64,000 nucleotides of DNA, from contig JBOIDF010000008.1 in the NCBI GenBank assembly GCA_050740455.1, positions 19,584-83,583 on the forward strand, given 5' to 3'. The stretch is from USCg-Taylor sp050740455 (GTDB lineage: Bacteria; Pseudomonadota; Gammaproteobacteria; JACCXJ01). The stretch's first letter is position 1. Each line of letters begins with the position of its first letter. Under the pieces are notes generated by a model, which worked only from the letters and a program-made list of their open reading frames with translations, was not told where the DNA came from and did no database searches. This document shows, piece by piece, positions 16,104-24,148 of the stretch. The position numbers were made by a program, and so were the translations under genes.

Positions 16104-16848
16104 GCCCCCGTGTTGAGTGTTTGGCGGAACTTCTTCCCGCCCTTTTTCCGATCGCAGGCGGTACTTCGAGCGCGGCGCGCGCGCACTGAAATACTTGGTG
16201 AAACATCTCGCGGGTGAGGCGCCCGGTGAAGGTGTTTCGCTGGCTCGGGTGGTAGGAGCATATGAGCGTCAAGCCGTCGATGCCGTGGCAGCGAGCATGG
16301 CCGAATGTTGGGACGGGTGACGGTACCGGAAGCCCCAGCGCTCGACGCGCGCTGAGATAAGCGTTGAGCGCGCTGCGGCCGAGTACGATGACCGCGCATA
16401 TTTGTTCTAGCCGTTGCAGCTCTTGCAACAAGTACGGCCGGCAGGCCGCGGATTCTTCGCCCAGAGGCTTGTTTGCGGGCGGTGCGCAGTGAATAGCGGC
16501 CGTGATGTAACAGTCGCGCAGCGCGAGGCCGTCGTTGGCGTGCGTTGAGGCCGGTCGATTGGCGAAGCCCGCACCGTAAAGCGCTTCATAGAGCCAATCA
16601 CCGCTGCGATCGCCGGTAAACATGCGTCCAGTCCTATTACCACCGTGTGCGGCCGGGGCGAGTCCAATGACCAAGAGGCGCGCGTCCGGATCACCGAAGC
16701 TCGGTACCGGCCGGCCCCAGTAATCGATTGTTTGGAAGCGCTTGACCTTGGTGCGCGCGATCTCCTCGCGGTAGGCGACGAGGCGCGGACAGCGCCGGCA
16801 CTCGATCAAGCGCTGTTTAAACTCGAGGTGCCACGCCGAGTCTGACAT
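16039..16848 (-). CDS. Uracil-DNA glycosylase, family 5 (UDGb) type
   Basis: A 269-residue DNA repair enzyme that removes uracil and related deaminated bases. Visible motifs are C17 and C20 in CRRCPRL, probable iron-sulfur ligands, the uracil-binding loop GLAPAAHGGNRTGRMFTGD, CYITAAIHCAPP with a further Cys, and SYHPSQRNTFTGRLT with the catalytic-site His. The active-site wording GLAPAAHG is that of family 5 rather than family 4 enzymes. ATG at 16848 is preferred over 16878 because the domain begins there. The last 45 or so residues are basic and lack family similarity, and the final stretch reads antisense through the hsp20 end. The frame has probably lost its original stop. Confidence 0.9.
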   Translation of the reverse strand: MSDSAWHLEFKQRLIECRRCPRLVAYREEIARTKVKRFQTIDYWGRPVPSFGDPDARLLVIGLAPAAHGGNRTGRMFTGDRSGDWLYEALYGAGFANRPASTHANDGLALRDCYITAAIHCAPPANKPLGEESAACRPYLLQELQRLEQICAVIVLGRSALNAYLSARRALGLPVPSPVPTFGHARCHGIDGLTLICSYHPSQRNTFTGRLTREMFHQVFQCARAALEVPPAIGKRAGRSSAKHSTRGLNPARRFCAVARVRASGSRPQ

Positions 16849-17039
16849 GGTAGGCCGCCATGCGGTATATACTATCATGAGCCTACGCGAGAGATCTGGC
16901 TCAGCGGCGGCGATGAGCCTGAGATCGTATCGGTCATCGCCAAGGTATCGTGTTTACAACACCTGGAGTTATAAGGGCAAATTGCAAACTGATGCTATAC
17001 TTGGCGGTAACCGCGGCATGTCCGGTTAGGGGCGAGAAC

Positions 17040-17579
17040 ATGAAGAGCCAAACTGCATGCGTTGTTTTGTCCGGGGTACTATGCGCCGTCATACCGGCGC
17101 AGGCGCGTATGTACCAATGGATCAACCCAAGCTCGGGGAATACGCAACTTTCCGGGAACCCCCCCACCTGGTATCGGAGTCCCCAGAGTGGGGGTGGGCC
17201 ACGCGTACTTGTCTTCGAGAGAGGCAAGGTCATCGATGACACTGCCATCGCGGTGCCGGAAGGTACGCGGGATGAGCTTCGAAGCCAAGCATTTCAAGCG
17301 CGGGAGTCTACGCACGCCGCTACGACTGCGCTTGAGGTTTCGGCTGAGGAAGAGGCCGAAACCGTGGCCGCCGATTCAACCGCCGCCGAGGCCGGGACTT
17401 CGGAAAGGGACGCCGTTGTACGAAAATCGGCGTCGGGTGAGCTCACGGAGATGGATGCCGATACAGTAGGACGTTTGAAAGACATCATCTCGGCCTGGGA
17501 CCGTATGAAATTGGAGCAGGCGAAAGAACTCATTCGCGGCGCGGCTCCGAACGAACCGAATACGCCGCAAGCGCCCTAA
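17040..17579 (+). CDS. Exported protein with DUF4124-like N-terminus
   Basis: A 179-residue protein with a signal peptide (MKSQTACVVLSGVLCAVIPA, cleavage after AQA). After it comes MYQWINPSSGNTQLSGNPP, which resembles the small DUF4124 domain of envelope proteins, usually written YKWVD--G-v-ysd-pp. The rest is acidic and alanine/glutamate-rich, then ends in a probable helix (TVGRLKDIISAWDRMKLEQA). ATG at 17040 is preceded by ggggcgag; in-frame starts further upstream have no signal sequence. A 7-bp hairpin overlaps its stop. It precedes mlaC. Function is unknown; a periplasmic role is inferred. Confidence 0.7.
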   Translation: MKSQTACVVLSGVLCAVIPAQARMYQWINPSSGNTQLSGNPPTWYRSPQSGGGPRVLVFERGKVIDDTAIAVPEGTRDELRSQAFQARESTHAATTALEVSAEEEAETVAADSTAAEAGTSERDAVVRKSASGELTEMDADTVGRLKDIISAWDRMKLEQAKELIRGAAPNEPNTPQAP

Positions 17580-17720
17580 GCGCTGCGCTTAGCTGCGGTG
17601 GATCGCATCATGGGTGGGTTCGGCGTAAGTAACGGATCCCGTGGGATAGGTCGACGACTAGGATTCGGTGCGAACAACGCCACTGACTCGGGAAACCGGT
17701 GAGGCGGGAGATTAGGCATC

Positions 17721-18326
17721 ATGAAGCGTATACGACTTGTTGTCTCTTTGATCTGTTGCGCGTGGTGTGCGTTAGCACTCGCGGCCGTCGCGAAAGACGC
17801 TGAAGAGCTAGTAAAACGCACGGCGGACCAGGTCACGGCGCGGGTTAAAAACGAGCGTGCCGTATTGCGCAAGGATTCGGTGCGATTGCACCAGCTTGTC
17901 GATGAACTGATCATTCCGCACTTTGACTTTGCGCGTATGTCCCAGTGGGTGCTGGGCAAGCATTGGAGAAGCGCCGATGCGGCGCAGCGGTCTCGTTTCG
18001 TAGAGGAGTTTCGCAAATTGCTGGTGAAGACCTATGCGACGGCGCTCCTCGAGTATGCCGATCGTGAAACACGCTATTTCCCGGTGCGGGCGGAATCGGA
18101 TGCCACGCTGGTTACCGTGCGCACTGAAATAGAACAGCCTGGCAGCGCCGTAGTTCCCATTAATTACCGCATGCATGTCAAAGACAACGCCTGGAAAGTA
18201 TTCGACGTTTCTGTGGACGGGGTAAGCTTGGTGGCGACCTATCGCGCATCGTTCGCCTCCGAGATCCGTAAATCGGGGATCGATAGCCTCATCAAGAGTC
18301 TTGAAACGAAGAACGAAAAAAAGTAG
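17721..18326 (+). CDS. mlaC: Periplasmic phospholipid-binding protein MlaC
   Basis: A 201-residue protein with a signal peptide ending near ALALAAVA. The Tol_Tol_Ttg2 family domain follows: KDAEELVKRTADQV, LVDELIIPHFDFARMSQWVLG, RFVEEFRKLLVKTYATAL, and NAWKVFDVSVDGVSLVATYR near the end. MlaC carries phospholipids across the periplasm between the outer-membrane MlaA complex and the inner-membrane MlaFEDB transporter, keeping the outer leaflet free of phospholipid. mlaB overlaps its end by 26 bases, but mlaF, mlaE and mlaD, which usually precede it, are not here. Confidence 0.93.
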   Translation: MKRIRLVVSLICCAWCALALAAVAKDAEELVKRTADQVTARVKNERAVLRKDSVRLHQLVDELIIPHFDFARMSQWVLGKHWRSADAAQRSRFVEEFRKLLVKTYATALLEYADRETRYFPVRAESDATLVTVRTEIEQPGSAVVPINYRMHVKDNAWKVFDVSVDGVSLVATYRASFASEIRKSGIDSLIKSLETKNEKK

Positions 18327-18660
18327 CACCAACCATGCGATAGCGCTCGCTCACGAGGCGAAAGGAAGTTGGTCCCTGGCGGGAGACGTGGACATCGGGA
18401 CGGTTCCAAGCATCCTCGATCGAGGCGCCGGGATGTTTACCGATTCTTCGGTTGTTGTGGACTTAAAAGCGGTGGCAAGGATCGACAGCGCTGGGCTTGC
18501 GCTGTTAGTCAATTGGGTCCGGGAAAGCCGCCGGCACAAGGTAGCGATCCGATTTCAAAACATCCCGGCCCGCATGCTGGCGATTGCAAAGATCTGCGGG
18601 GTGGATAAGGTATTGCCCGCCGAGGCATTCAAAGGACAGAATCCGTCCCCGGTACGGTGA
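18301..18660 (+). CDS. mlaB: STAS-domain protein MlaB
   Basis: A 119-residue cytoplasmic STAS protein that binds and activates the ATPase MlaF of the phospholipid transporter. The STAS core is seen in WSLAGDVDIGTVPSIL, VVVDLKAVARIDSAGLALL (the DSAG phosphoacceptor-like loop) and VAIRFQNIPARMLAIAKICG. The first in-frame start is TTG at 18301, inside the end of mlaC; the only nearby ATG, at 18335, is out of frame. The overlap implies translation coupled to mlaC. No mlaFED lies within the window. Confidence 0.85.
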   Translation: MKRRTKKSSTNHAIALAHEAKGSWSLAGDVDIGTVPSILDRGAGMFTDSSVVVDLKAVARIDSAGLALLVNWVRESRRHKVAIRFQNIPARMLAIAKICGVDKVLPAEAFKGQNPSPVR

Positions 18661-18702
18661 AGCCAAATTCCGCCGGCGGGACACCGTACGCATATTTGCA
18701 AC

Positions 18703-18945
18703 GTGACGCCACAACAAATCAAAGCGCTTATCGAGTCGGCGATCCCTCACACGGAAGCGATCGTGGACGGTGATGGCCGGCACTTTCAGGCATGCATCAT
18801 CAGTCCAGCCTTCGGAGGCCTCGCGGCGCTGCAACGCCACCGCTTGGTGTATGCCGGTCTCGGGACCAAAATGGAAACCGAGATCCACGCATTATCGATG
18901 CGCACTTACACACCCGAGGAGTGGGCAGCCTCGAGGCCGCCGTAG
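18703..18945 (+). CDS. ibaG: BolA-family protein IbaG
   Basis: An 80-residue BolA-like protein from GTG at 18703. The BolA fold is seen in QIKALIESAIPHTEAIVDGD, GRHFQACIISPAF and ALQRHRLVYAGLG, ending with ALSMRTYTPEEW. IbaG proteins bind monothiol glutaredoxins and iron-sulfur clusters and are linked to acid stress. The position between mlaB and murA is the standard gammaproteobacterial arrangement and supports the name. Confidence 0.9.
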   Translation: MTPQQIKALIESAIPHTEAIVDGDGRHFQACIISPAFGGLAALQRHRLVYAGLGTKMETEIHALSMRTYTPEEWAASRPP

Positions 18946-19033
18946 CGTCGGGCGTCTCACCCTACGGTCTCGGTTAAAGGGGACGTCACGATGCGCGTTA
19001 GCAGCAAGCACATCCCACGCACCATGCGCTGAC

Positions 19034-20293
19034 ATGGATAAGCTCATTATCACGGGAGGCGTACCGCTGGAAGGGGAGATCCGCGTCTCGGGCGCGAAGA
19101 ACGCCGCGCTGCCTATCCTTGCGGCTACCTTGCTTGCGGACAGCCCCGTCACGGTGGGAAATGTTCCCCACCTCCGCGACATCACCACGACCATGGAGTT
19201 ACTGGGCCGCATGGGGATCGATCTCATGGTCGATGAGCACATGAACATCGAAGTGGATGCCACCACCATCAAGGAGTTTTTCGCTCCTTATGAATTGGTC
19301 CGCACCATGCGTTCGTCGATTTTGGTCCTAGGGCCGCTGCTGGCGCGCTACGGGCGCGCCGATGTCTCCTTGCCGGGCGGTTGCGCGATCGGCTCCCGGC
19401 CGGTCAATATGCACCTTCACGGCTTGAGCGCCATGGGAGCGCAGATCTCGGTGGAAGGCGGCTATGTTCGTGCCAGCGCTGACCGGCTCAAAGGTGTGCA
19501 CCTCATGCTGGACATGGTGACCGTAACCGGCACCGAAAATCTGATGATGGCGGCGACGCTGGCGCAGGGGACCACCGTGATCGGTAACGCGGCGCGCGAG
19601 CCGGAGGTGGTGGACTTAGCGAACTGTCTCATCGGAATGGGCGCCAGGATTGACGGCGCAGGCACCGATACCATTGTCATAGAAGGTGTGGAAAGCCTCC
19701 ATGGCACCAAGCACAATATCATGCCTGACCGCATCGAAACGGGCACCTACCTCGTTGCGGCGGCGATGACGGGAGGGCGGGTGAAACTGAAAAACACCCG
19801 CCCGCATTTGCTCGAAGCCGTGTTGACGAAATTAGCCGAGGCCGGGGCGGAAATCGAGACCGGCCCCGATTGGATAACGCTTGGCATGGCGAACGGGAAG
19901 CCAAAGGCTATCGATATCTACACATCACCGTATCCAGGGTTCCCGACCGATATGCAGGCGCAGTTTACGGCAATGAATTGCATTGCCGAAGGCACCGCGG
20001 CCATCACGGAGTCGGTATTCGAGAATCGCTTCATGCACGTGCTGGAACTCCAGCGCATGGGTGCAAACATCCGCTTGGAGGGCAATGCCGCAATTACCTG
20101 CGGCGTTAAGCAGCTTGAGAGCGCACCCGTCATGGCAACCGATCTGCGGGCTTCCGCGAGTCTCGTGCTTGCCGGTTTGGTGGCCCGGGGAGAAACCGTG
20201 GTGGACCGGATCTACCACATAGACAGAGGCTACGAGACCATCGAGGAGAAGCTGGCTCAACTCGGGGCTCGCATCCGTCGCGTACCGAATTAA
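19034..20293 (+). CDS. murA: UDP-N-acetylglucosamine 1-carboxyvinyltransferase MurA
   Basis: The 419-residue first committed enzyme of peptidoglycan synthesis, which transfers enolpyruvate from PEP to UDP-GlcNAc in the cytoplasm. MDKLIITGGVPLEGEIRVSG and KNAALPILAATLL open the first EPSP-synthase-like lobe. LPGGCAIGSRPVNMHLHGL contains the catalytic Cys targeted by fosfomycin, so the enzyme should be fosfomycin-sensitive at that residue. YPGFPTDMQAQFTA is a conserved segment of the second lobe. ATG at 19034 gives exactly the standard length, although the frame is open further upstream. It sits between ibaG and hisG as in many gammaproteobacteria. Confidence 0.97.
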   Translation: MDKLIITGGVPLEGEIRVSGAKNAALPILAATLLADSPVTVGNVPHLRDITTTMELLGRMGIDLMVDEHMNIEVDATTIKEFFAPYELVRTMRSSILVLGPLLARYGRADVSLPGGCAIGSRPVNMHLHGLSAMGAQISVEGGYVRASADRLKGVHLMLDMVTVTGTENLMMAATLAQGTTVIGNAAREPEVVDLANCLIGMGARIDGAGTDTIVIEGVESLHGTKHNIMPDRIETGTYLVAAAMTGGRVKLKNTRPHLLEAVLTKLAEAGAEIETGPDWITLGMANGKPKAIDIYTSPYPGFPTDMQAQFTAMNCIAEGTAAITESVFENRFMHVLELQRMGANIRLEGNAAITCGVKQLESAPVMATDLRASASLVLAGLVARGETVVDRIYHIDRGYETIEEKLAQLGARIRRVPN

Positions 20294-20299
20294 GAAGCG

Positions 20300-21016
20300 G
20301 TGGCCCATCCAATGGTCGAAATGAAGCCTGAAGCAGGACGCGTTCGGGGCGTCGATCGGGGATCGACCTTGGCTATCGCGGTATCGAAGGGCCGCATCCT
20401 CTCGGAGTTCCGCGTCCTCCTCGATCGCATGGGAATCAAACCCGCCGAGGACCCGGAGATCTCGCGCAGTCTCGTGATCCCGCTCAAGGATCGGGGGCTA
20501 CGCTTGGTGATCGTCCGCGCCGCGGACGTCCCCACGTACGTCGATTACGGCGCCGCCGATCTTGGCATCGCCGGAAAGGACGTGTTGCTGGAATACCGGG
20601 GCGAGGGATTCTATGAGCCGCTGGACCTCGATATCGCACGCTGCAAGCTCGTGGTCGCGGGGAAGGCCGAACCTTTGCCGCGCGCCGGACGGCTGCGCGT
20701 CGCGACGAAATACGTGCAGACGACGCGCCGGCATTTCGCACAGAAGGGAGACCAGGTCGAGGTTATACATCTTTATGGATCGATGGAGCTCGCGCCTTTG
20801 GTTGGATTGGCCGACTGTATCGTGGACCTAATCGATACCGGCAACACGCTCAAGGCAAACGGATTGGTGGTGCTGGAGACGATTGCGGAGATCAGTGCGC
20901 GGCTGATCGTCAACAAAGCCGCGATGAAGGTGAAAAACACCGCGGTGAAGGCGCTCATCGCGGAGCTTGCGGAGGCGGTGGATAAGACTGCGACGGATCG
21001 CAAACTGGCTCTGTGA
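20300..21016 (+). CDS. hisG: ATP phosphoribosyltransferase, short form HisG
   Basis: A 238-residue enzyme for the first step of histidine synthesis, which joins ATP and PRPP. The start is GTG at 20300, six bases after murA. LAIAVSKGRILSE opens the domain, and DLIDTGNTLKANGLVVLETI is the PRPP-binding loop. It lacks the C-terminal regulatory ACT-like domain of the long form. Short HisG needs the HisRS-like partner HisZ for activity and feedback control; hisZ is not in this window. hisD and hisC follow directly. Confidence 0.95.
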   Translation: MAHPMVEMKPEAGRVRGVDRGSTLAIAVSKGRILSEFRVLLDRMGIKPAEDPEISRSLVIPLKDRGLRLVIVRAADVPTYVDYGAADLGIAGKDVLLEYRGEGFYEPLDLDIARCKLVVAGKAEPLPRAGRLRVATKYVQTTRRHFAQKGDQVEVIHLYGSMELAPLVGLADCIVDLIDTGNTLKANGLVVLETIAEISARLIVNKAAMKVKNTAVKALIAELAEAVDKTATDRKLAL

Positions 21017-21033
21017 GTAAGCGCTAACGAGTT

Positions 21034-22338
21034 ATGCTAATGAAAATTCGATGCTTAGACACGGTAGACTCACGGTTTGATGATGAGCTTAGCGCGCTCT
21101 TAGGCGACGATAGTTCAGCCGACCGTGCGATCGCCGAGAGCGTGCGCGCGATCGTCGACGATGTTCGCCAGCGCGGCGATCCCGCGCTCATCGAATACAC
21201 GGTGAAATTCGACCGCCGCCCGGTGGCGGGCCCGAGCGATCTCGCGCTCTCCGACGAGCGGCTACGCAACGCGCTCGTGGAGCCGCGCTTACGGGATGCC
21301 CTGGAGACGGCGGCCGACCGCATTCGCCGCTACCACGAGCGGCAACAACAAGCTTCTTGGAGCTATCGGGAGGACGATGGAACGGTGTTGGGGCAGCGAG
21401 TGACAGCGATGGATCGGGCCGGCGTTTATGTGCCCGGCGGCAAGGCGGCCTATCCCTCGTCGGTTCTGATGAATGTCATTCCTGCTAAGGTCGCGGGCGT
21501 AAACGAGATCGTCATGGTGGTGCCCGCGCCCGAGGGCAAACTCGAACCGATCGTACTCGCGGCGGCGGTCATTGCGGGGGTCGATCGGGTGTTCACAGTG
21601 GGTGGGGCGCAGGCGGTCGCGGCGCTCGCCTATGGGACCGAGACCATCCCACGAGTCGATAAGATCGTCGGGCCGGGGAATAGTTATGTCGCCGCGGCAA
21701 AGGCGCTGGTGTTCGGCGCGGTTGGGATCGACATGATCGCCGGACCCTCGGAGGTGCTCATCGTCGCCGACGGCGCGGCGCCCCCCGAGTGGATGGCGAT
21801 GGACCTTTTCGCGCAGGCCGAACATGACGAACAAGCCCAGGCATTGTTGCTCTCTCCCGATGCGTCGTATTTGCAAGCGGTCGCGGCGAGCATCGAGCGG
21901 GACCTCCCGGCGATGGAGCGCGCTTCGATTATCGAGGCGGCCTTGTCCTCCCGAGGGGCTTTGATCAAGGTACGGGACATCGAGGAAGCGATTGATCTCG
22001 TCAACCGTATCGCGCCGGAACATCTTGAACTGGCCCTGACGGATGCGGAGCAATGGGTACCGAAGGTCAAGCACGCGGGGGCGATTTTCGTCGGGCCCTA
22101 CGCGGCGGAGGCGCTCGGAGACTACTGCGCGGGCCCCAACCACGTGTTGCCGACCGGCCGCACGGCGCGCTTCTCCTCGCCGCTCGGCGTTTACGATTTT
22201 CAGAAGCGATCCTCGTTGATCATGTGCCCGGCGCCGGCGGCAAGCAAGCTAGGCCGCACGGCCGCCGTTTTAGCGCGTGCCGAAGGGCTTACGGCGCACG
22301 CCCGTTCGGCCGAGTACCGCATCCTGCCCGGGCGCTGA
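21034..22338 (+). CDS. hisD: Histidinol dehydrogenase HisD
   Basis: A 434-residue zinc enzyme that oxidises histidinol to histidine in two NAD-dependent steps. Conserved segments are YVPGGKAAYPSSVLMNVIPA, VGGAQAVAALAYGTETIPRV, KIVGPGNSYVAAAK, AQAEHDEQAQALLLS with a zinc-ligand region, and PEHLELAL. GPNHVLPTGRTARFSSPLG lies near the end. The start may be ATG at 21034 or at 21040. Its stop shares bases with the hisC start (TGATG), so translation of the two is coupled. Confidence 0.96.
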   Translation: MLMKIRCLDTVDSRFDDELSALLGDDSSADRAIAESVRAIVDDVRQRGDPALIEYTVKFDRRPVAGPSDLALSDERLRNALVEPRLRDALETAADRIRRYHERQQQASWSYREDDGTVLGQRVTAMDRAGVYVPGGKAAYPSSVLMNVIPAKVAGVNEIVMVVPAPEGKLEPIVLAAAVIAGVDRVFTVGGAQAVAALAYGTETIPRVDKIVGPGNSYVAAAKALVFGAVGIDMIAGPSEVLIVADGAAPPEWMAMDLFAQAEHDEQAQALLLSPDASYLQAVAASIERDLPAMERASIIEAALSSRGALIKVRDIEEAIDLVNRIAPEHLELALTDAEQWVPKVKHAGAIFVGPYAAEALGDYCAGPNHVLPTGRTARFSSPLGVYDFQKRSSLIMCPAPAASKLGRTAAVLARAEGLTAHARSAEYRILPGR

Positions 22339-23453
22339 TGAAGCGCTGCACCGAGCAAGCACCGGGAGCGATGAACCCGGCGCGGGTCGACGACTGGGTC
22401 CGACCCGAGGTGCGGGAGCTTGCGGCCTATGCCATCCCCGAGGCCCACGGATGCATCAAACTCGATGCCATGGAGAACCCTTACTGCTGGCCCGAGGAGC
22501 TCGCCGGCGCGTGGTTGGAGGTTCTCCGCCATGTCCTGCTGAACCGCTATCCCGACGGCGAAGCCCGCGCCCTGAAGGATCGCCTCGCGACCTATCTGCA
22601 ACTGCCCTCGGGATTGGATCTGCTGCTCGGTAACGGTTCCGATGAGCTTATCCAAATGCTTGGGTTAACCGTGGGAGGGCCGGGCCGGTGCTTGGTAGCG
22701 CCCGAACCCACGTTTGCCATGTATCGGCTGATCGCCAAGATCACGGGCCTCGAGTATGTGGGAGTGCCTTTGAGAAGCCCGAATTTCGATCTCGATGGCG
22801 CGGCGATGCTCAGCGCGATCCAAGGTCGTCAGCCGGCCGTAGTTGCTTTGAGCTACCCCAACAACCCCACCGGAAATCTTTTCGATCGCGGGCTCATCGC
22901 GGAGATCATCGCCGCAAGCCCCGGTTTAGTCTTGATCGACGAGGCCTACTTTAGTTTCGCTGGCGGGACCTGGCTTGATGAGCTATCGCGTCACCCGCGA
23001 GTACTGATACTCCGCACCCTTTCCAAGATCGGACTGGCGGGCCTACGCATCGGCATGCTGATCGGAGCGCCGGAATGGCTTGCCGAGATCAATAAAACCC
23101 GGTTGCCGTACAACCTGAATTCTCTATCACAAGCGAGCGGCGCGTTCATGCTCACACACGCCGAGGTGTTCGCAGCCCAGATCGTGCGGATATGCTCGGA
23201 ACGTCAAGCGCTCTATCAAGCGCTCGTTGCGATGCGAGGCCTGCAGGTGTGGCCCAGCCGCACGAATTTCCTGCTCCTACGCATACCTGGCCGGGCCGAT
23301 CAGGTATTCAATGGACTTAGACGCGAGAACATACTCGTAAAAAATTTAAATGGGCGGCATCCGCTCCTCGCGGATTGTCTGCGGGTGACGGTCGGCCGGC
23401 ATGAGGAAAACGAGGCGTTTTGTGCGGCATTGACAATACACCTCTGCGAATAA
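22338..23453 (+). CDS. hisC: Histidinol-phosphate aminotransferase HisC
   Basis: A 371-residue PLP-dependent class I/II aminotransferase that makes histidinol phosphate in histidine synthesis. CIKLDAMENPY opens the domain, LLLGNGSDELIQML binds the cofactor phosphate, SYPNNPTGNLF contains the conserved Asn, VLIDEAYFSF the Asp and Tyr that hold the PLP ring, and LRTLSKIGLAGLRIGML the catalytic Lys. ATG at 22338 overlaps the hisD stop; the frame is open further upstream but that part lies within hisD. The rest of the his pathway is not here. Confidence 0.95.
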   Translation: MKRCTEQAPGAMNPARVDDWVRPEVRELAAYAIPEAHGCIKLDAMENPYCWPEELAGAWLEVLRHVLLNRYPDGEARALKDRLATYLQLPSGLDLLLGNGSDELIQMLGLTVGGPGRCLVAPEPTFAMYRLIAKITGLEYVGVPLRSPNFDLDGAAMLSAIQGRQPAVVALSYPNNPTGNLFDRGLIAEIIAASPGLVLIDEAYFSFAGGTWLDELSRHPRVLILRTLSKIGLAGLRIGMLIGAPEWLAEINKTRLPYNLNSLSQASGAFMLTHAEVFAAQIVRICSERQALYQALVAMRGLQVWPSRTNFLLLRIPGRADQVFNGLRRENILVKNLNGRHPLLADCLRVTVGRHEENEAFCAALTIHLCE

Positions 23454-23489
23454 AACTACTTTGTGCACCCCCCAACCTCTTTGGTTATG

Positions 23490-23495
23490 TATAAT
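23490..23495 (+). promoter_or_regulatory. Candidate -10 element (TATAAT) for petABC
   Basis: A consensus TATAAT lies 45 bases before the petA start, in the gap after hisC. No good -35 box stands 16-18 bases upstream, where the sequence is C-rich. The call rests on the -10 box and position only. Confidence 0.35.
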
Positions 23496-23539
23496 TCGCC
23501 TCATCTGAACGGCGGTTTCCCAGCATTTGGAGATGGTAT

Positions 23540-24148
23540 GTGAGCGATGACGAGGTAAATTGCAAGCGGCGCCGATTTCTTACCACGGCGGCGTCGGTCG
23601 TGGGCGGCACGGGCGTGGTATTGGCTGCAACGCCTTTCGTGGCCTCCTTGCAGCCGAGCGCCAAGACATTGGCCGAAGGCGCGCCCATCGAAGTGGATAT
23701 CAGCCATCTCAAACCCGGTCAGTTGATGCGGGCGATGTGGCGACGTAGCCCGGTGTGGGTGCTGCGCCGCTCAGAAGAGGCGCTGGCGACCCTCAGCGGA
23801 CACCAGGAAGAACTGATTGATCCTGCCTCCGAGGAGCCGCAACAACCCGCTTATGCGGCGAATAACCACCGCTCGATAAATCCCGAATATCTGGTGCTCA
23901 TCGGGATCTGCACCCACCTCGGGTGCTCGCCGGCCTATGTTCCCGCGGGGGAATCGTCGGATTTGTCATCGCAGCTCGGGGCGAATTGGCGTGGAGGTTT
24001 CTTTTGTCCTTGCCACGGTTCGCGGTTCGATCTCGCCGGGCGCGTCGAGAAGGGGTTCCCGGCCCCGAGTAATCTTGTCGTGCCTCCCCACCGGTATCTA
24101 AGCCCGACTCGCCTATTGATTGGGGCAGACGAGAAAGGCGTGGCATGA
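23540..24148 (+). CDS. petA: Rieske iron-sulfur subunit of cytochrome bc1 complex
   Basis: A 202-residue subunit of the ubiquinol-cytochrome c reductase. The N-terminus carries a twin-arginine type signal-anchor (RRRFLTTAASVVGGTGVVLA), so the folded 2Fe-2S protein is exported by Tat and stays anchored. Cluster-binding motifs are CTHLGC and CPCHGSRFD, each giving one Cys and one His plus the disulfide cysteines. SNLVVPPHRYL closes the cluster fold. The start is GTG at 23540. The petB ATG overlaps the stop by four bases (ATGA). Confidence 0.96.
   Translation: MSDDEVNCKRRRFLTTAASVVGGTGVVLAATPFVASLQPSAKTLAEGAPIEVDISHLKPGQLMRAMWRRSPVWVLRRSEEALATLSGHQEELIDPASEEPQQPAYAANNHRSINPEYLVLIGICTHLGCSPAYVPAGESSDLSSQLGANWRGGFFCPCHGSRFDLAGRVEKGFPAPSNLVVPPHRYLSPTRLLIGADEKGVA

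Noticed and set aside
17576..17592. 7-bp hairpin ctaagcg/cgcttag over the stop of the DUF4124-like gene, as a terminator
   Set aside because: No T-run follows and the stem is short; not strong enough to call.
21289..22143. 284-codon minus-strand frame inside hisD
   Set aside because: Antisense shadow of a GC-rich gene; Arg- and Asp-rich with no recognisable domain.
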